Below are positions 1 through 8,160 of a DNA stretch of 64,000 nucleotides, piece by piece. The translations under genes and the position numbers were made by a program. Position 1 is the stretch's first letter; each line of letters starts with the position of its first letter. The notes below the pieces were generated by a model. That model searched no databases. It saw only the letters and a list, made by a program, of their open reading frames with translations, and was not told where the DNA came from. This DNA is from Paraperibacillus marinus (lineage in GTDB: Bacteria > Bacillota > Bacilli > Bacillales > DSM-1321): positions 1,178,001 through 1,242,000 of the forward strand of contig NZ_CP143542.1 in NCBI RefSeq assembly GCF_046237605.1. Direction: 5' to 3'.

Positions 1-107
1 GCCTTCTAAAACAAGCGGCAGGGGCATAAGTTTTCATGAAAATAATGTTAGCACTTTGCCCAGTTCCTCATAGGATATAAGGACATTTGCATAGGAGGGA
101 AGACATC

Positions 108-2060
108 TTGAAAATTCATATTGCAAAAAAAGGGGATACGCTCTGGAATCTCTCAAAGAAATATGGAGTGAATTTCGAAGAGTTAAAAAAGCTGAATTCT
201 CAATTGAGCAATCCAGATATGATCATGCCTGGTATGAAGATAAAAATCCCCGGGACAGCCAAACAGCTGAAAACTGAAGCAGCGCCGGGAGCAAAAATCA
301 ACTACAATGCAAAAGAGTCACCGAAGGGAGGAGCGCTTCCATTCAAAGAGCAGCCTAAACCGGTTAAGGAGGCTCCGATCCAGCCTGCCCCGGCCATGCA
401 GACGGCCCCAAAGCCTGAAGCATTTCCGGCTGCCCCCCCAGTCATTAGCCAGGCTGCACAGCCAGAAATGAATGTAACCGATATTAATAATTATTATATG
501 GTCAATATGGCTGAAATGTCTGTGCAGCCGCCTAAGCCTGCACCTAAACCGCCTAAAGCGCCAAACGTCATGCCCCCCAAGAAAAAAGAGCTGAAAATGG
601 AATCGCCGGAGTCGCCGGAGTCGCCGGAGTCGCCGGAATCTCCGCCGAAAATGCCAGTAATGGCAGCACAGCAGGAGTGTGTACCCATCACGCCTGTTAT
701 GCCGGGAACAGGATTCTGTGATGGGCCGGCAGCACCCATGGGGGGCATGTTCCCCCAGATGCCTATGTATCAGCAGCCCTATCAGCCGCAGGTTCAGGGA
801 ACATATATGCAGCAGCCAGTCCTGCCGGGAATGCAGGGAACATATATGCAGCAGCCACACATGATGCAGGAAGAAAGCTCCAGCATCATGGAGTCATCTT
901 CTTCTATGGCCGGAACCGGCCACCAGCATGATCCGGGCGGATACAGCCATTATTACCAAATGTACGGAGGAGGGCATCAACATATGCCGTATGCAGGGAA
1001 GAGTGGGGGGATGAATCCTTATGGACACCACCATGAGTCATCCAGCTCATCATTTGAATCAAGCAGTATGCCAAAGCATTCCATGTATTATGGCAATCTA
1101 ATGCATGGCGGACAGCAGTATGCCCCGCAGCAGGTGATGGGCCAGTATGCCCAGCCAACTGCCCAGGCCGGCGGGGATTGTGGGTGCGGAAGCCCTGCTC
1201 CGGCCGCTTATTCACAATCTTTGACTAATCCAGGACAACAAATGGGAGGAATGGAATCTATGGATCCACAAGGAATGATGGGACAGTCAGGATACGGGGG
1301 AAGCCCTTATGGGGGCCAGATGGGTCAGCCGGGATACGGAGGAAGTCCTTACGGAGGGCAGATGGGCCAGCCGGGATATGGAGGAAGTCCTTACGGAGGG
1401 CAGATGGGCCAGCCGGGATATGGGGGAAGCCCATACGGAGGGCAGATGGGCCAGCCGGGATGTGGGGGAAGCCCATACGGAGGACAGATGGGCCAGCCGG
1501 GATATGGAGGAAGCCCATACGGAGGACAGATGGGCCAGCCGGGATACGGGGGAAGCCCATACGGAGGGCAGATGGGCCAGCCGGGATACGGGGGAAGCCC
1601 GTACGGAGGGCAGATGGGTCAGCCGGGATACGGAGGAAGCCCGTACGGAGGGCAGATGGGTCAGCCAGGATATGGAGGAAGCCCGTACGGAAGCCAGATG
1701 GGCGAGTCTGCTGACGGAAGCCCTTATGGGGGGCAGATGGGCCAGCCGGGATATGGGGGAAGTCCGTATGGAGGGCAGATGGGCCAGCCGGGAACCGGAG
1801 GAAGTCCGTATGGAGGGCAAATGAGCCAGCCAGGGACTGGGGGAAGCCCATACGGAGGGCAGATGGGCCAGCCGGGATATGGGGGAAGCCCGTACGGTGG
1901 CCAGATGGGCCAGCCGGGATACGGGGGAAGTCCGTATGGAGGCCAGGCGGGCCAGCCGGGAATGAGGAATCCATTTGAAGCTGGTCCGGCACCGTTTGCT
2001 CCCTACCCTTTCTATGGTCCACCCGGCTTCGCAGATGAAAGTGAGGATTATGGGCGTTAA
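108..2060 (+). CDS. safA: SafA-like spore coat morphogenetic protein with LysM domain
   Basis: SafA is an inner-coat assembly protein that anchors coat layers at the spore cortex surface. The TTG at 108 is preferred because AGGAGGG lies 10 bases before it and the product then begins directly with the LysM domain (residues 2-47, with KKGDTLW and GMKIKIP). A Pro/Lys-rich linker follows, with an exact SPE tandem (about 165-180), then Met/Gln/His/Ser-rich sequence, then about 16 copies of a 14-residue GYGGSPYGGQMGQP-type repeat (about 392-613) and a short Pro/Phe tail. At 650 residues it is far longer than the B. subtilis protein (387, from memory); the repeat accounts for much of the difference. 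The next genes (coxA, bofC) are those found beside safA in B. subtilis. The repeat tail could vary in length between strains. Confidence 0.85.
   Translation: MKIHIAKKGDTLWNLSKKYGVNFEELKKLNSQLSNPDMIMPGMKIKIPGTAKQLKTEAAPGAKINYNAKESPKGGALPFKEQPKPVKEAPIQPAPAMQTAPKPEAFPAAPPVISQAAQPEMNVTDINNYYMVNMAEMSVQPPKPAPKPPKAPNVMPPKKKELKMESPESPESPESPESPPKMPVMAAQQECVPITPVMPGTGFCDGPAAPMGGMFPQMPMYQQPYQPQVQGTYMQQPVLPGMQGTYMQQPHMMQEESSSIMESSSSMAGTGHQHDPGGYSHYYQMYGGGHQHMPYAGKSGGMNPYGHHHESSSSSFESSSMPKHSMYYGNLMHGGQQYAPQQVMGQYAQPTAQAGGDCGCGSPAPAAYSQSLTNPGQQMGGMESMDPQGMMGQSGYGGSPYGGQMGQPGYGGSPYGGQMGQPGYGGSPYGGQMGQPGYGGSPYGGQMGQPGCGGSPYGGQMGQPGYGGSPYGGQMGQPGYGGSPYGGQMGQPGYGGSPYGGQMGQPGYGGSPYGGQMGQPGYGGSPYGSQMGESADGSPYGGQMGQPGYGGSPYGGQMGQPGTGGSPYGGQMSQPGTGGSPYGGQMGQPGYGGSPYGGQMGQPGYGGSPYGGQAGQPGMRNPFEAGPAPFAPYPFYGPPGFADESEDYGR
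1281..1946 (+). repeat. 42-bp coding minisatellite in safA
   Basis: About sixteen in-frame 42-bp units, each encoding a variant of MGQPGYGGSPYGGQ. One unit (1698-1736) is 39 bp and diverged (MGESADGSPYGGQ); single changes include Tyr to Cys in the unit at 1446 and Tyr to Thr near 1780-1840. All units are multiples of three, so copy-number change preserves the frame. Confidence 0.93.
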
Positions 2061-3045
2061 TAAAAAGGGAGACAGCGCCTTTCGCGCTCGTCTCCTTGCT
2101 TATTTGAAGCAAAATGGGATCGAACCCCAAAAAATAGAAAAAATCAGGAATAATGTCTTCAAAATCCAGGCAAAAAGGAAAACCTTTTTTATAAAGGGTT
2201 TTTCAAACAAGAGAAAGTACCAGATTCAGCGCTCTTTCACTAAGCTCGTGAAGGAACATGGATTCCATAAAACGTATTCGTTCCTTTTTTCCTTGACTCC
2301 GCTTGAATACCAGGGATCTCATTTTGCGCTGTTAGAGTATTTAAAACCGCATAAGGATGTGTTCCGTTTCCATTCGAGGACTGACCGCGAAGAAGGGCTG
2401 GCACTGCTTGGGGAGCTCCATAAAGCAAGCGGAAAAGTATTGGGGGATAAAAGGTTTTCCTTTTCAATCCCGAGGTATAACCAGAGTGCCAAATGGACTG
2501 AGCGCCTGGAAGAATTTAAGAAAATAACCCATATCGTCGCGGAATATGTGCCCCCTTCCATCATCAAAAGGGTCATTGCCTGGGCGGAATGGTCGCTTGC
2601 GGGGCTGAAGGAAAACGAAACGCGGCTGTACGATCAGCCTGAGGTGATCACTCATGGAGATGTTGCCTATCACAATTTTCTGAGGGTAGAGTCGGGTGAA
2701 TTGTACCTGATAGACTGGGATCTGCTCTCCAAATCCCCGGCCATAACAGATTACCTGCAATATGCAAACCGGATTCTTCCTGCGATTTCATATTCGCTGG
2801 AGGAATTATGGTCTTATCATGCTTTTAAGAAGCTCCAGGAAAATCCTGCATTTTTATATGGGCTGTGCTACCCGACGGATATCCTGCGGGAATGGAACAG
2901 ACTGGCAAGGGATCACAAAATTTTAAGCCAGCACCATATCCATTCAGTATGGAAGCTGACAGTGGAAGATTTTGAGCAGCGGTCCCGCTTTCAGCGCCGG
3001 CTCGCACGGCAGATCAAGTATTTGGAAAGTAAAATCTCTCCTTAA
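2050..3045 (+). CDS. CotS/YsxE-like aminoglycoside phosphotransferase-fold protein
   Basis: A 331-residue protein with the APH/choline-kinase fold. HGDVAYHNFL (about 202-211) is the catalytic-loop pattern and LIDWD (about 220-224) carries the metal-binding Asp. The Firmicute relatives I know with this layout are spore coat-associated (CotS, CotI, YsxE, YutH); substrate and catalytic activity are unknown. The ATG at 2050 is chosen because AAAGTGAGG lies 5 bases before it; it overlaps the safA stop by 11 bases, suggesting translational coupling and co-expression in the mother cell. A longer reading from 1975 lies wholly inside safA and has no ribosome binding site. Confidence 0.7.
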   Translation: MGVNKKGDSAFRARLLAYLKQNGIEPQKIEKIRNNVFKIQAKRKTFFIKGFSNKRKYQIQRSFTKLVKEHGFHKTYSFLFSLTPLEYQGSHFALLEYLKPHKDVFRFHSRTDREEGLALLGELHKASGKVLGDKRFSFSIPRYNQSAKWTERLEEFKKITHIVAEYVPPSIIKRVIAWAEWSLAGLKENETRLYDQPEVITHGDVAYHNFLRVESGELYLIDWDLLSKSPAITDYLQYANRILPAISYSLEELWSYHAFKKLQENPAFLYGLCYPTDILREWNRLARDHKILSQHHIHSVWKLTVEDFEQRSRFQRRLARQIKYLESKISP

Positions 3046-3131
3046 AATGTCAGGTGGATATCCCCCTTTTTAACAAATACTATCATCGAGCAGCTGATGC
3101 TCAGTGAATAAAAGCAAAAGGGGGACTTCAC

Positions 3132-3803
3132 CTGAAAAAGCTTGGAACTGGATTGATTCTCCTGTTCCTGATGGTGTCCGCTGGCTGCAGCCGGGATGAC
3201 CAGGCTGAATATGGAGTAAATGGAAGCCATCCTGTATATGAGGATGGGACGGATATGGTTTCCAATAATGCGTATGGTGTGATTCCGCGCATGTTTAATA
3301 TACAGTCACGTCATAGGGACAAGCCCAATCAGGAAAAGTATTATAAAGACAAAAATGCAGCGGTATATCAGGGCGATGGACATGTAAGCCGAGATAAAAA
3401 TTATCATGATCACCTGGGGCGGGCAAAACCGGGAGGAGCCATGAGCGTGCGTCCTTCCTATTACAATGCATATGAAGGAAGGCTCACTCAAAAGCTGGAG
3501 CGGAAAGCCATACAGAATCATAATGTGAGCACAGCCAGGGCAGCTGTATATAAAGACCGGGTAATTATTGCCGTTGTTTTATTCAAGGATGAAAATAAAG
3601 CCTTAACTCAGAAAGAGCTGCAGGAAGCGCTCCAGAGCACAGCAGGCGGCCGTGAATTGACTGTGGTGACCGACCGGGGGACGTACAGCCGGATCGAAAC
3701 ACTTGATAATGATCTAAGGGATGGTGGGCCGAGAAGCCTTGTCAATTCCGATCTTAAGGACCTCTTCAGGAATGTCAGGGGAAATAAATGGTATGGAGAA
3801 TAA
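3132..3803 (+). CDS. coxA: CoxA-like YhcN/YlaJ-family spore lipoprotein, probable CTG start
   Basis: A lipoprotein of the YhcN/YlaJ sporulation family, which in B. subtilis includes the cortex protein CoxA encoded beside safA. A CTG start at 3132 gives the N-terminus MKKLGTGLILLFLMVSAGC, with a lipobox Cys at residue 19; AAAAGGGGG lies 8-15 bases upstream. The next in-frame start (TTG at 3153) would remove all positive charges from the signal peptide, and an in-frame stop at 3105-3107 excludes anything further upstream apart from an ATA codon. The C-terminal two thirds have the family's alternating charged and beta character (for example DRVIIAVVLF). A long hairpin terminator follows. Confidence 0.68.
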   Translation: MKKLGTGLILLFLMVSAGCSRDDQAEYGVNGSHPVYEDGTDMVSNNAYGVIPRMFNIQSRHRDKPNQEKYYKDKNAAVYQGDGHVSRDKNYHDHLGRAKPGGAMSVRPSYYNAYEGRLTQKLERKAIQNHNVSTARAAVYKDRVIIAVVLFKDENKALTQKELQEALQSTAGGRELTVVTDRGTYSRIETLDNDLRDGGPRSLVNSDLKDLFRNVRGNKWYGE

Positions 3804-3819
3804 GGTTACAGCCCTATAA

Positions 3820-3900
3820 GAGCCGGCCTGCTTCTGCTGCCGTACAATAGGCGGGCGGAATGGAGCCCTATTGTACGGTTGAAGCGGCCGGTCCTTTCTT
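3820..3900. terminator. Long nested hairpin between convergent genes
   Basis: A perfect inner stem (ccgtacaatagg at 3840-3851 with cctattgtacgg at 3867-3878) is enclosed by an imperfect outer stem (gccggcctgcttc near 3822 with gaagcggccggtc at 3881-3893), followed by a T-rich stretch. It lies between coxA (+) and the convergent SIMPL gene (-). The T-rich side favours termination of coxA. Confidence 0.75.
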
Positions 3901-3908
3901 TGTAGATT

Positions 3909-4562
3909 TTATGATTGTGCTGGCTGGGTTTGATAGCTGAAGAGGGCGGTAATCTTTGCCGTAATCTGATTTTGACCAGGCTCAATCGGTACAGTTTTTG
4001 CAGCAAAGGCAGCCGTGCTTATGCCCATCACCTGATCCCCGCCGCCGCTTGTATGTTCAATGATTTCAAGAGGCTGTGGAATGATCCTGGCCTGGACGGA
4101 GGCTGCGAGTGCAGCCGCCTTCTTCTGTGCATCCTGGACAGCAAGAGACAGCGCCTTCAGATAATACTTCGCTGAGCTCGATACCTCGAAAGCTGGACCA
4201 GCAATATAATTGGCCCCGCTCCTTACGGCTTCATCCATCACTTTTCCAGCTGACAGAGTGCCGGGTACACGTATGTCCAGGATATGGGTCACTTTATAGC
4301 CCTTCATGGTCTGCTTTCCTTCTGTATAATCGTATAAGATTTCCAGGCGGTAATCCTGTGTCTTAATATCCTTTCTTTCTATCCCAAGCTGCAGAAGGGC
4401 AGAAATGACCGCTGCGGAAGCTTCGGAATTATCAGCCTGGACGGCTGCAGCATTTTTCCCTTCCGTTATGACTCCTGCCTGCAGTGAGGAGCGGTCTGGC
4501 AGGACATTGATTGTTCCTGAACCGTTTACTCTGATAACAGGTGTCCTGGCGTGTTTTATCAT
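3909..4562 (-). CDS. SIMPL-domain (DUF541) protein
   Basis: A 217-residue SIMPL-domain protein. The family is found in bacterial oxidative-stress proteins (YggE) and related secreted or periplasmic proteins; its biochemical role is unsettled. Visible features are the N-terminal strand pattern RVNGSGTINVLPDRSSLQAGV, the middle YRLEILYDY segment and a C-terminal KITALFSY strand. No signal peptide is evident. AAAGGGGAG precedes the ATG by 5-6 bases. It is monocistronic and convergent with coxA. In B. subtilis, as I recall, this interval holds yrbC (a YebC-type protein), so this gene is a local difference. Confidence 0.75.
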   Translation of the reverse strand: MIKHARTPVIRVNGSGTINVLPDRSSLQAGVITEGKNAAAVQADNSEASAAVISALLQLGIERKDIKTQDYRLEILYDYTEGKQTMKGYKVTHILDIRVPGTLSAGKVMDEAVRSGANYIAGPAFEVSSSAKYYLKALSLAVQDAQKKAAALAASVQARIIPQPLEIIEHTSGGGDQVMGISTAAFAAKTVPIEPGQNQITAKITALFSYQTQPAQS

Positions 4563-4707
4563 ATCAATCTCCCCTTTGTTTTTCTCCTACTATATGACAG
4601 GGGGCAGGCAGGAATGACCGTCGGGGACTTCCGCACTGGACAGATTGGATATTCTGGGTGATACTGGGCAGAATAAATCCTAAGTCGATGCTAAAAAGGT
4701 GGTTGCT

Positions 4708-5238
4708 ATGAAAAAATATCTGTTCTTTTTATTATGTCTGCTGGGCGGTTTTTGCCATGGGGCCTCCTCCTCATTCGCGTGCGGGGAAGATGTGAAGGGA
4801 AATATTGCTGCAGGGGCTTCAGGCCATAGCTTGCAGAATCCTCAAATGCGGGAAGTCATTCTGCAGAGAGTTTATGTAGATGGTGATGTGAGTGAAGAAA
4901 AGATCAAGGAGCGGATTTGGTCCATGGAGGATTTTTTCGCCCAATATACAGGCTGGGAACTTGTAGCCCAAAATAAAAAGCAAATTATATTGAAAAAGCC
5001 GGTGAATGATATATCTCCTCTGCTGAAATCCAATGGCTATTTTGGGCTCAGTGATGGCGGAACCCTCTCTATCTTCAATGGCCGGCCAAGGGAATATCGT
5101 ATTATCCAATCCTTTTTTCAGCTTGATATGAGAAAACTGGAAGGATCCCGGCAAAGGCAGCTTACGGATGGCATCAAGATTTCTGACAGACAACAATATA
5201 ATGAAGTGATTGAAACCTTTAAATCATATTCAAAGTGA
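4708..5238 (+). CDS. bofC: BofC, forespore checkpoint inhibitor
   Basis: BofC is made in the forespore and secreted into the intermembrane space, where it restrains the SpoIVB protease and so times pro-sigma-K activation. The 176-residue product has an N-terminal signal sequence (KKYLFFLLCLLGG) and matches BofC in size and in its beta-rich EVILQRVYVDGDVSEE and YFGLSDGGTLSIFNGRP segments. The ATG at 4708 is used because AAAGGTGG is 5-6 bases upstream; the GTG at 4699 overlaps that site. Its position directly before ruvA is as in B. subtilis, and its eventual target, sigma-K, is encoded at 55.1-55.8 kb. Confidence 0.88.
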   Translation: MKKYLFFLLCLLGGFCHGASSSFACGEDVKGNIAAGASGHSLQNPQMREVILQRVYVDGDVSEEKIKERIWSMEDFFAQYTGWELVAQNKKQIILKKPVNDISPLLKSNGYFGLSDGGTLSIFNGRPREYRIIQSFFQLDMRKLEGSRQRQLTDGIKISDRQQYNEVIETFKSYSK

Positions 5239-5266
5239 AAGGGCTGCCCGGCAGGCAGCCTTTTAT
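5239..5266 (+). terminator. Intrinsic terminator after bofC
   Basis: The stem gggctgcc (5241-5248) pairs with ggcagcc (5254-5260), with one bulged G, followed by TTTTAT. Confidence 0.8.
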
Positions 5267-5279
5267 CGCTGTATAAATA

Positions 5280-5293
5280 AGAACAAATGTTCA
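5280..5293 (+). promoter_or_regulatory. LexA (DinR)-type SOS operator upstream of ruvAB
   Basis: GAACAAATGTTC at 5281-5292 is the GAAC-N4-GTTC core of the Bacillus SOS box. It lies 82 bases before the ruvA start. An extended -10 (TGGTAAAAT, 5334-5342) follows 42 bases downstream. ruvAB is SOS-controlled in B. subtilis, which fits. Confidence 0.75.
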
Positions 5294-5373
5294 CATCCTT
5301 GCTGTGTTTTTTATAAACTTCTTACGGATTGTATGGTAAAATGGTGTACAGCAAAACAGAGGAGCGAACACAT

Positions 5374-5985
5374 TTGTACGATTTTATCAAAGGAACAGTG
5401 GAGTATATTGGGCCTGAATATATGGTCATTGAGAATAATGGGATCGGGTATCAAATCATGGCACCTAATCCTTTTGTTTTTTCAAAAAAAGGACATGCAG
5501 AAGTCAAAGTCTTTATTTATCATCACGTTAGAGAGGATATCGCAGCCCTCTACGGCTTTGAAACACGCGAAGAAAAAGCGCTGTTCACAAAACTCCTGAA
5601 CGTAACGGGAATCGGGCCAAAGGGGGCGCTCGCTATCCTTGCATCAGGACAGGTCGGACAGGTGGTGCAGGCCATTGAAAATGAAGATGAGAAGTTCCTG
5701 GTGAAATTCCCGGGAGTAGGGAAGAAAACGGCAAGGCAGATTGTCCTCGACCTGAAAGGAAAGCTTGAGCATGTAGTGCCTGAATATTTCCCCAATTTAT
5801 TCAATGATAATGCTGAGCGCTTTATCGGCAGCAGTCATCCAGAGGAGCTGGAGGAGGCTGTTCTTGCGCTGAAGGCCTTGGGATACTCTGACAAGGAAAC
5901 CGCCAGGGCAGCAAAAGAACTGGCTCGGGAAAACCTGACCACTGAAGAGTACATAAAGCGTGCCCTGCAGACTCTTTTAAGATAG
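5374..5985 (+). CDS. ruvA: RuvA, Holliday junction branch-migration subunit
   Basis: RuvA binds four-way junctions and loads RuvB. The TTG at 5374 (MYDFIKGTVEYIGPEY) reproduces the family N-terminus and gives 203 residues; GAGGAG is 8 bases upstream. The longer reading from 5329 would add a 15-residue non-homologous extension containing that ribosome binding site. The OB-fold domain I (1-63) is followed by the two helix-hairpin-helix motifs of domain II (LLNVTGIGPKGALAIL and LVKFPGVGKKTARQIV) and the C-terminal domain III that contacts RuvB (ending TTEEYIKRALQTLLR). It is first in ruvA-ruvB-queA-tgt-yajC. Confidence 0.96.
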   Translation: MYDFIKGTVEYIGPEYMVIENNGIGYQIMAPNPFVFSKKGHAEVKVFIYHHVREDIAALYGFETREEKALFTKLLNVTGIGPKGALAILASGQVGQVVQAIENEDEKFLVKFPGVGKKTARQIVLDLKGKLEHVVPEYFPNLFNDNAERFIGSSHPEELEEAVLALKALGYSDKETARAAKELARENLTTEEYIKRALQTLLR

Positions 5986-5997
5986 AAGGTGCATGTT

Positions 5998-6999
5998 ATG
6001 GATGACAGAATAGTAAACCAGGAAGCAGACTCTGCCGAACTATCATATGAGTTAAGTCTGCGTCCTCAGAATTTAAGGCAGTACATCGGGCAGGACAAGG
6101 TGAAATCCAATCTTGAAATCTTCATAGAGGCTGCGAGAATGCGGTCTGAGACGCTTGATCATGTCCTGCTGTACGGTCCGCCGGGTCTTGGTAAAACAAC
6201 CCTTGCGGCAATCATCGCGAATGAAATGGGTGTGAATCTCAGGACGGCTGCCGGTCCTGCTATCGAGAGGCCGGGAGATCTTGCGGCCATCCTCAGCGCC
6301 CTGCAGCCGGGGGATGTGTTATTCATAGACGAGATCCACAGGCTGCCTAGAGCTGTAGAGGAAGTGCTGTATCCTGCGATGGAGGATTTCTGCCTGGACA
6401 TAGTCATTGGGAAAGGGCCTGCAGCGCGGTCTGTAAGGCTTGATCTGCCTCCCTTCACACTGGTGGGAGCGACTACCAGGGCCGGCTCTTTATCCGCCCC
6501 GCTCAGGGACCGCTTCGGGGTCCTTAGCAGGCTGGAGTATTACACAGTGGAACAGCTGAAGCAAATTGTCGTACGGACAGCTGAAATCCTGGAGACTGAA
6601 ATCGATGGGGAAGCGGCAGATGAAATAGCGAGAAGATCCAGGGGAACACCCAGGATCGCCAACCGCCTCTTAAGGAGGGTCCGTGACTTCGCACAGGTTA
6701 GGGGGAACGGGCTTGTCACAATGGCAATGGCCGGTCAGGCCCTGGAATTGATGCAGGTGGACCGTTTAGGACTGGATCATATTGACCATAAATTACTTAA
6801 AGGGATCATTGAGCGTTTCAGGGGCGGTCCGGTGGGGCTGGATACTATTTCAGCCACCATAGGGGAGGAATCCCATACGATCGAGGATGTATATGAACCT
6901 TACCTGCTGCAGATCGGGTTTATCCAGAGAACACCTCGCGGAAGGATTGCCACCCCGCTCGTGTACGAGCATTTTAATATCGAGATGCCGACTGCATAG
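5998..6999 (+). CDS. ruvB: RuvB, Holliday junction branch-migration ATPase
   Basis: The hexameric AAA+ motor that drives branch migration with RuvA. The 333-residue protein has Walker A GPPGLGKTT, Walker B DEIHRL, sensor 1 GATTRAG, the arginine-finger and sensor 2 region (SRGTPRIANRLLRRVRDFAQ) and the C-terminal winged helix (GGPVGLDTISATIGEE, ending in QRTPRGRIATP). The ATG at 5998 has GAAGGT 8 bases upstream and matches the family start; the GTG at 5989 is too close to that site. It begins 12 bases after ruvA. Confidence 0.97.
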   Translation: MDDRIVNQEADSAELSYELSLRPQNLRQYIGQDKVKSNLEIFIEAARMRSETLDHVLLYGPPGLGKTTLAAIIANEMGVNLRTAAGPAIERPGDLAAILSALQPGDVLFIDEIHRLPRAVEEVLYPAMEDFCLDIVIGKGPAARSVRLDLPPFTLVGATTRAGSLSAPLRDRFGVLSRLEYYTVEQLKQIVVRTAEILETEIDGEAADEIARRSRGTPRIANRLLRRVRDFAQVRGNGLVTMAMAGQALELMQVDRLGLDHIDHKLLKGIIERFRGGPVGLDTISATIGEESHTIEDVYEPYLLQIGFIQRTPRGRIATPLVYEHFNIEMPTA

Positions 7000-7103
7000 G
7001 ATGGTGTGTGTTTTATTTGCATAATGAGAGCATGAATATGGTATGCTGAAAATTGCTGGCTGCCGGCCGGCCTATAGAAGCTGCAAAGAACGGAAGTGTA
7101 AAA

Positions 7104-8132
7104 ATGAAGGTAGATTTATTTGATTTTCATTTGCCTGAAGAGCTGATTGCCCAGACTCCACTCGAACAGAGAGCGGAGAGCAGGCTCATGGTTCTTGACA
7201 AAGAAACGGGCGAGATCAGCCACGAGGTATTCAAAAATATTAAAGATTATCTGCGGCCTGGCGACAGTCTGGTCCTTAATGATACAAAAGTGCTCCCCGC
7301 AAGACTTCTTGGCGTCAAAGCGGATACAGGCGCAAAGATAGAGGTCCTTCTGCTGAAACAGCAGGGAGGCGATAAATGGGAAGCACTGGTCAAACCGGCC
7401 AAACGAATCAAAGAAGGAACAGAAATCGTCTTTGGGGGAGGCAGGCTCAAAGCAGTGTGCGAAGCACTTGGCGACCATGGGGGAAGAATCCTTCATTTCA
7501 GCTATGATGGAATCTTTTATGAGGTGCTGGAAGAGCTCGGCCAGATGCCCCTGCCGCCTTATATAAAAGAACAGCTGGAGGATCAGGACCGCTATCAGAC
7601 CGTATACGCACGGGAACGTGGCTCTGCCGCAGCACCGACCGCGGGACTTCATTTCACTGAACAGCTCCTTGAGGAAATCAAGGAAATGGGGGTCCATATT
7701 TCGTTTATTACTCTGCATGTCGGACTTGGAACCTTCAGGCCGGTCAGTGCCGAGGATGTAGATGAGCATGAAATGCACTCGGAGTATTTTATAATGACAG
7801 AGGGCACAGCACGGCTGTTGAATCAGGTAAAGGAAGAGGGAGGGCGCATCATCACGGTGGGCACCACTTCGACAAGGACCCTGGAATCCATAGCAGCAAA
7901 AAACAGCGGTGAATTCAGGGAAGATTCCGGCTGGACGAATATATTTATCTATCCAGGATATGAGTTCAAGGCAATTGACGGAATGATCACAAACTTCCAC
8001 CTGCCAAAATCCACACTCATTATGCTTGTGAGTGCGCTGGCGGGAAGAGAAAATATTTTAAATGCTTATAATGCGGCTGTAGAGGAACGCTACCGTTTCT
8101 TCAGCTTTGGGGATGCCATGTTTATCAAATAA
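7104..8132 (+). CDS. queA: QueA, S-adenosylmethionine:tRNA ribosyltransferase-isomerase
   Basis: QueA transfers and isomerises the ribose of SAM onto preQ1 at tRNA position 34, making epoxyqueuosine. The ATG at 7104 gives MKVDLFDFHLPEELIAQ and 342 residues, the usual length. Recognisable motifs are LNDTKVLPARL, QMPLPPYI, the conserved YARERGSAAAPTAGLHFT segment and GMITNFHLPKSTLIMLVSA near the C-terminus. Upstream extension to 7053 has no ribosome binding site. Tgt, the previous step of the pathway, follows 28 bases downstream. Confidence 0.96.
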   Translation: MKVDLFDFHLPEELIAQTPLEQRAESRLMVLDKETGEISHEVFKNIKDYLRPGDSLVLNDTKVLPARLLGVKADTGAKIEVLLLKQQGGDKWEALVKPAKRIKEGTEIVFGGGRLKAVCEALGDHGGRILHFSYDGIFYEVLEELGQMPLPPYIKEQLEDQDRYQTVYARERGSAAAPTAGLHFTEQLLEEIKEMGVHISFITLHVGLGTFRPVSAEDVDEHEMHSEYFIMTEGTARLLNQVKEEGGRIITVGTTSTRTLESIAAKNSGEFREDSGWTNIFIYPGYEFKAIDGMITNFHLPKSTLIMLVSALAGRENILNAYNAAVEERYRFFSFGDAMFIK

Positions 8133-8160
8133 ACGAGGCACAATGGAAGGAGATACAAGA

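Noticed and set aside
1258..2130. Long open frames opposite and out of frame with the safA repeats (minus 1258-2130 and 1287-1820; plus 1309-1824)
   Set aside because: A 42-bp repeat without stops is open in several frames by construction; no ribosome binding sites, and the true frame has a LysM start and a proper stop.
5364..5379. Second LexA-like box (cgaacacatttgtacg)
   Set aside because: The half-sites have the wrong spacing; it is the ruvA ribosome binding and start region.
7116..8000. 294-codon minus-strand ORF
   Set aside because: Lies wholly opposite queA, has no recognisable domain and no ribosome binding site.
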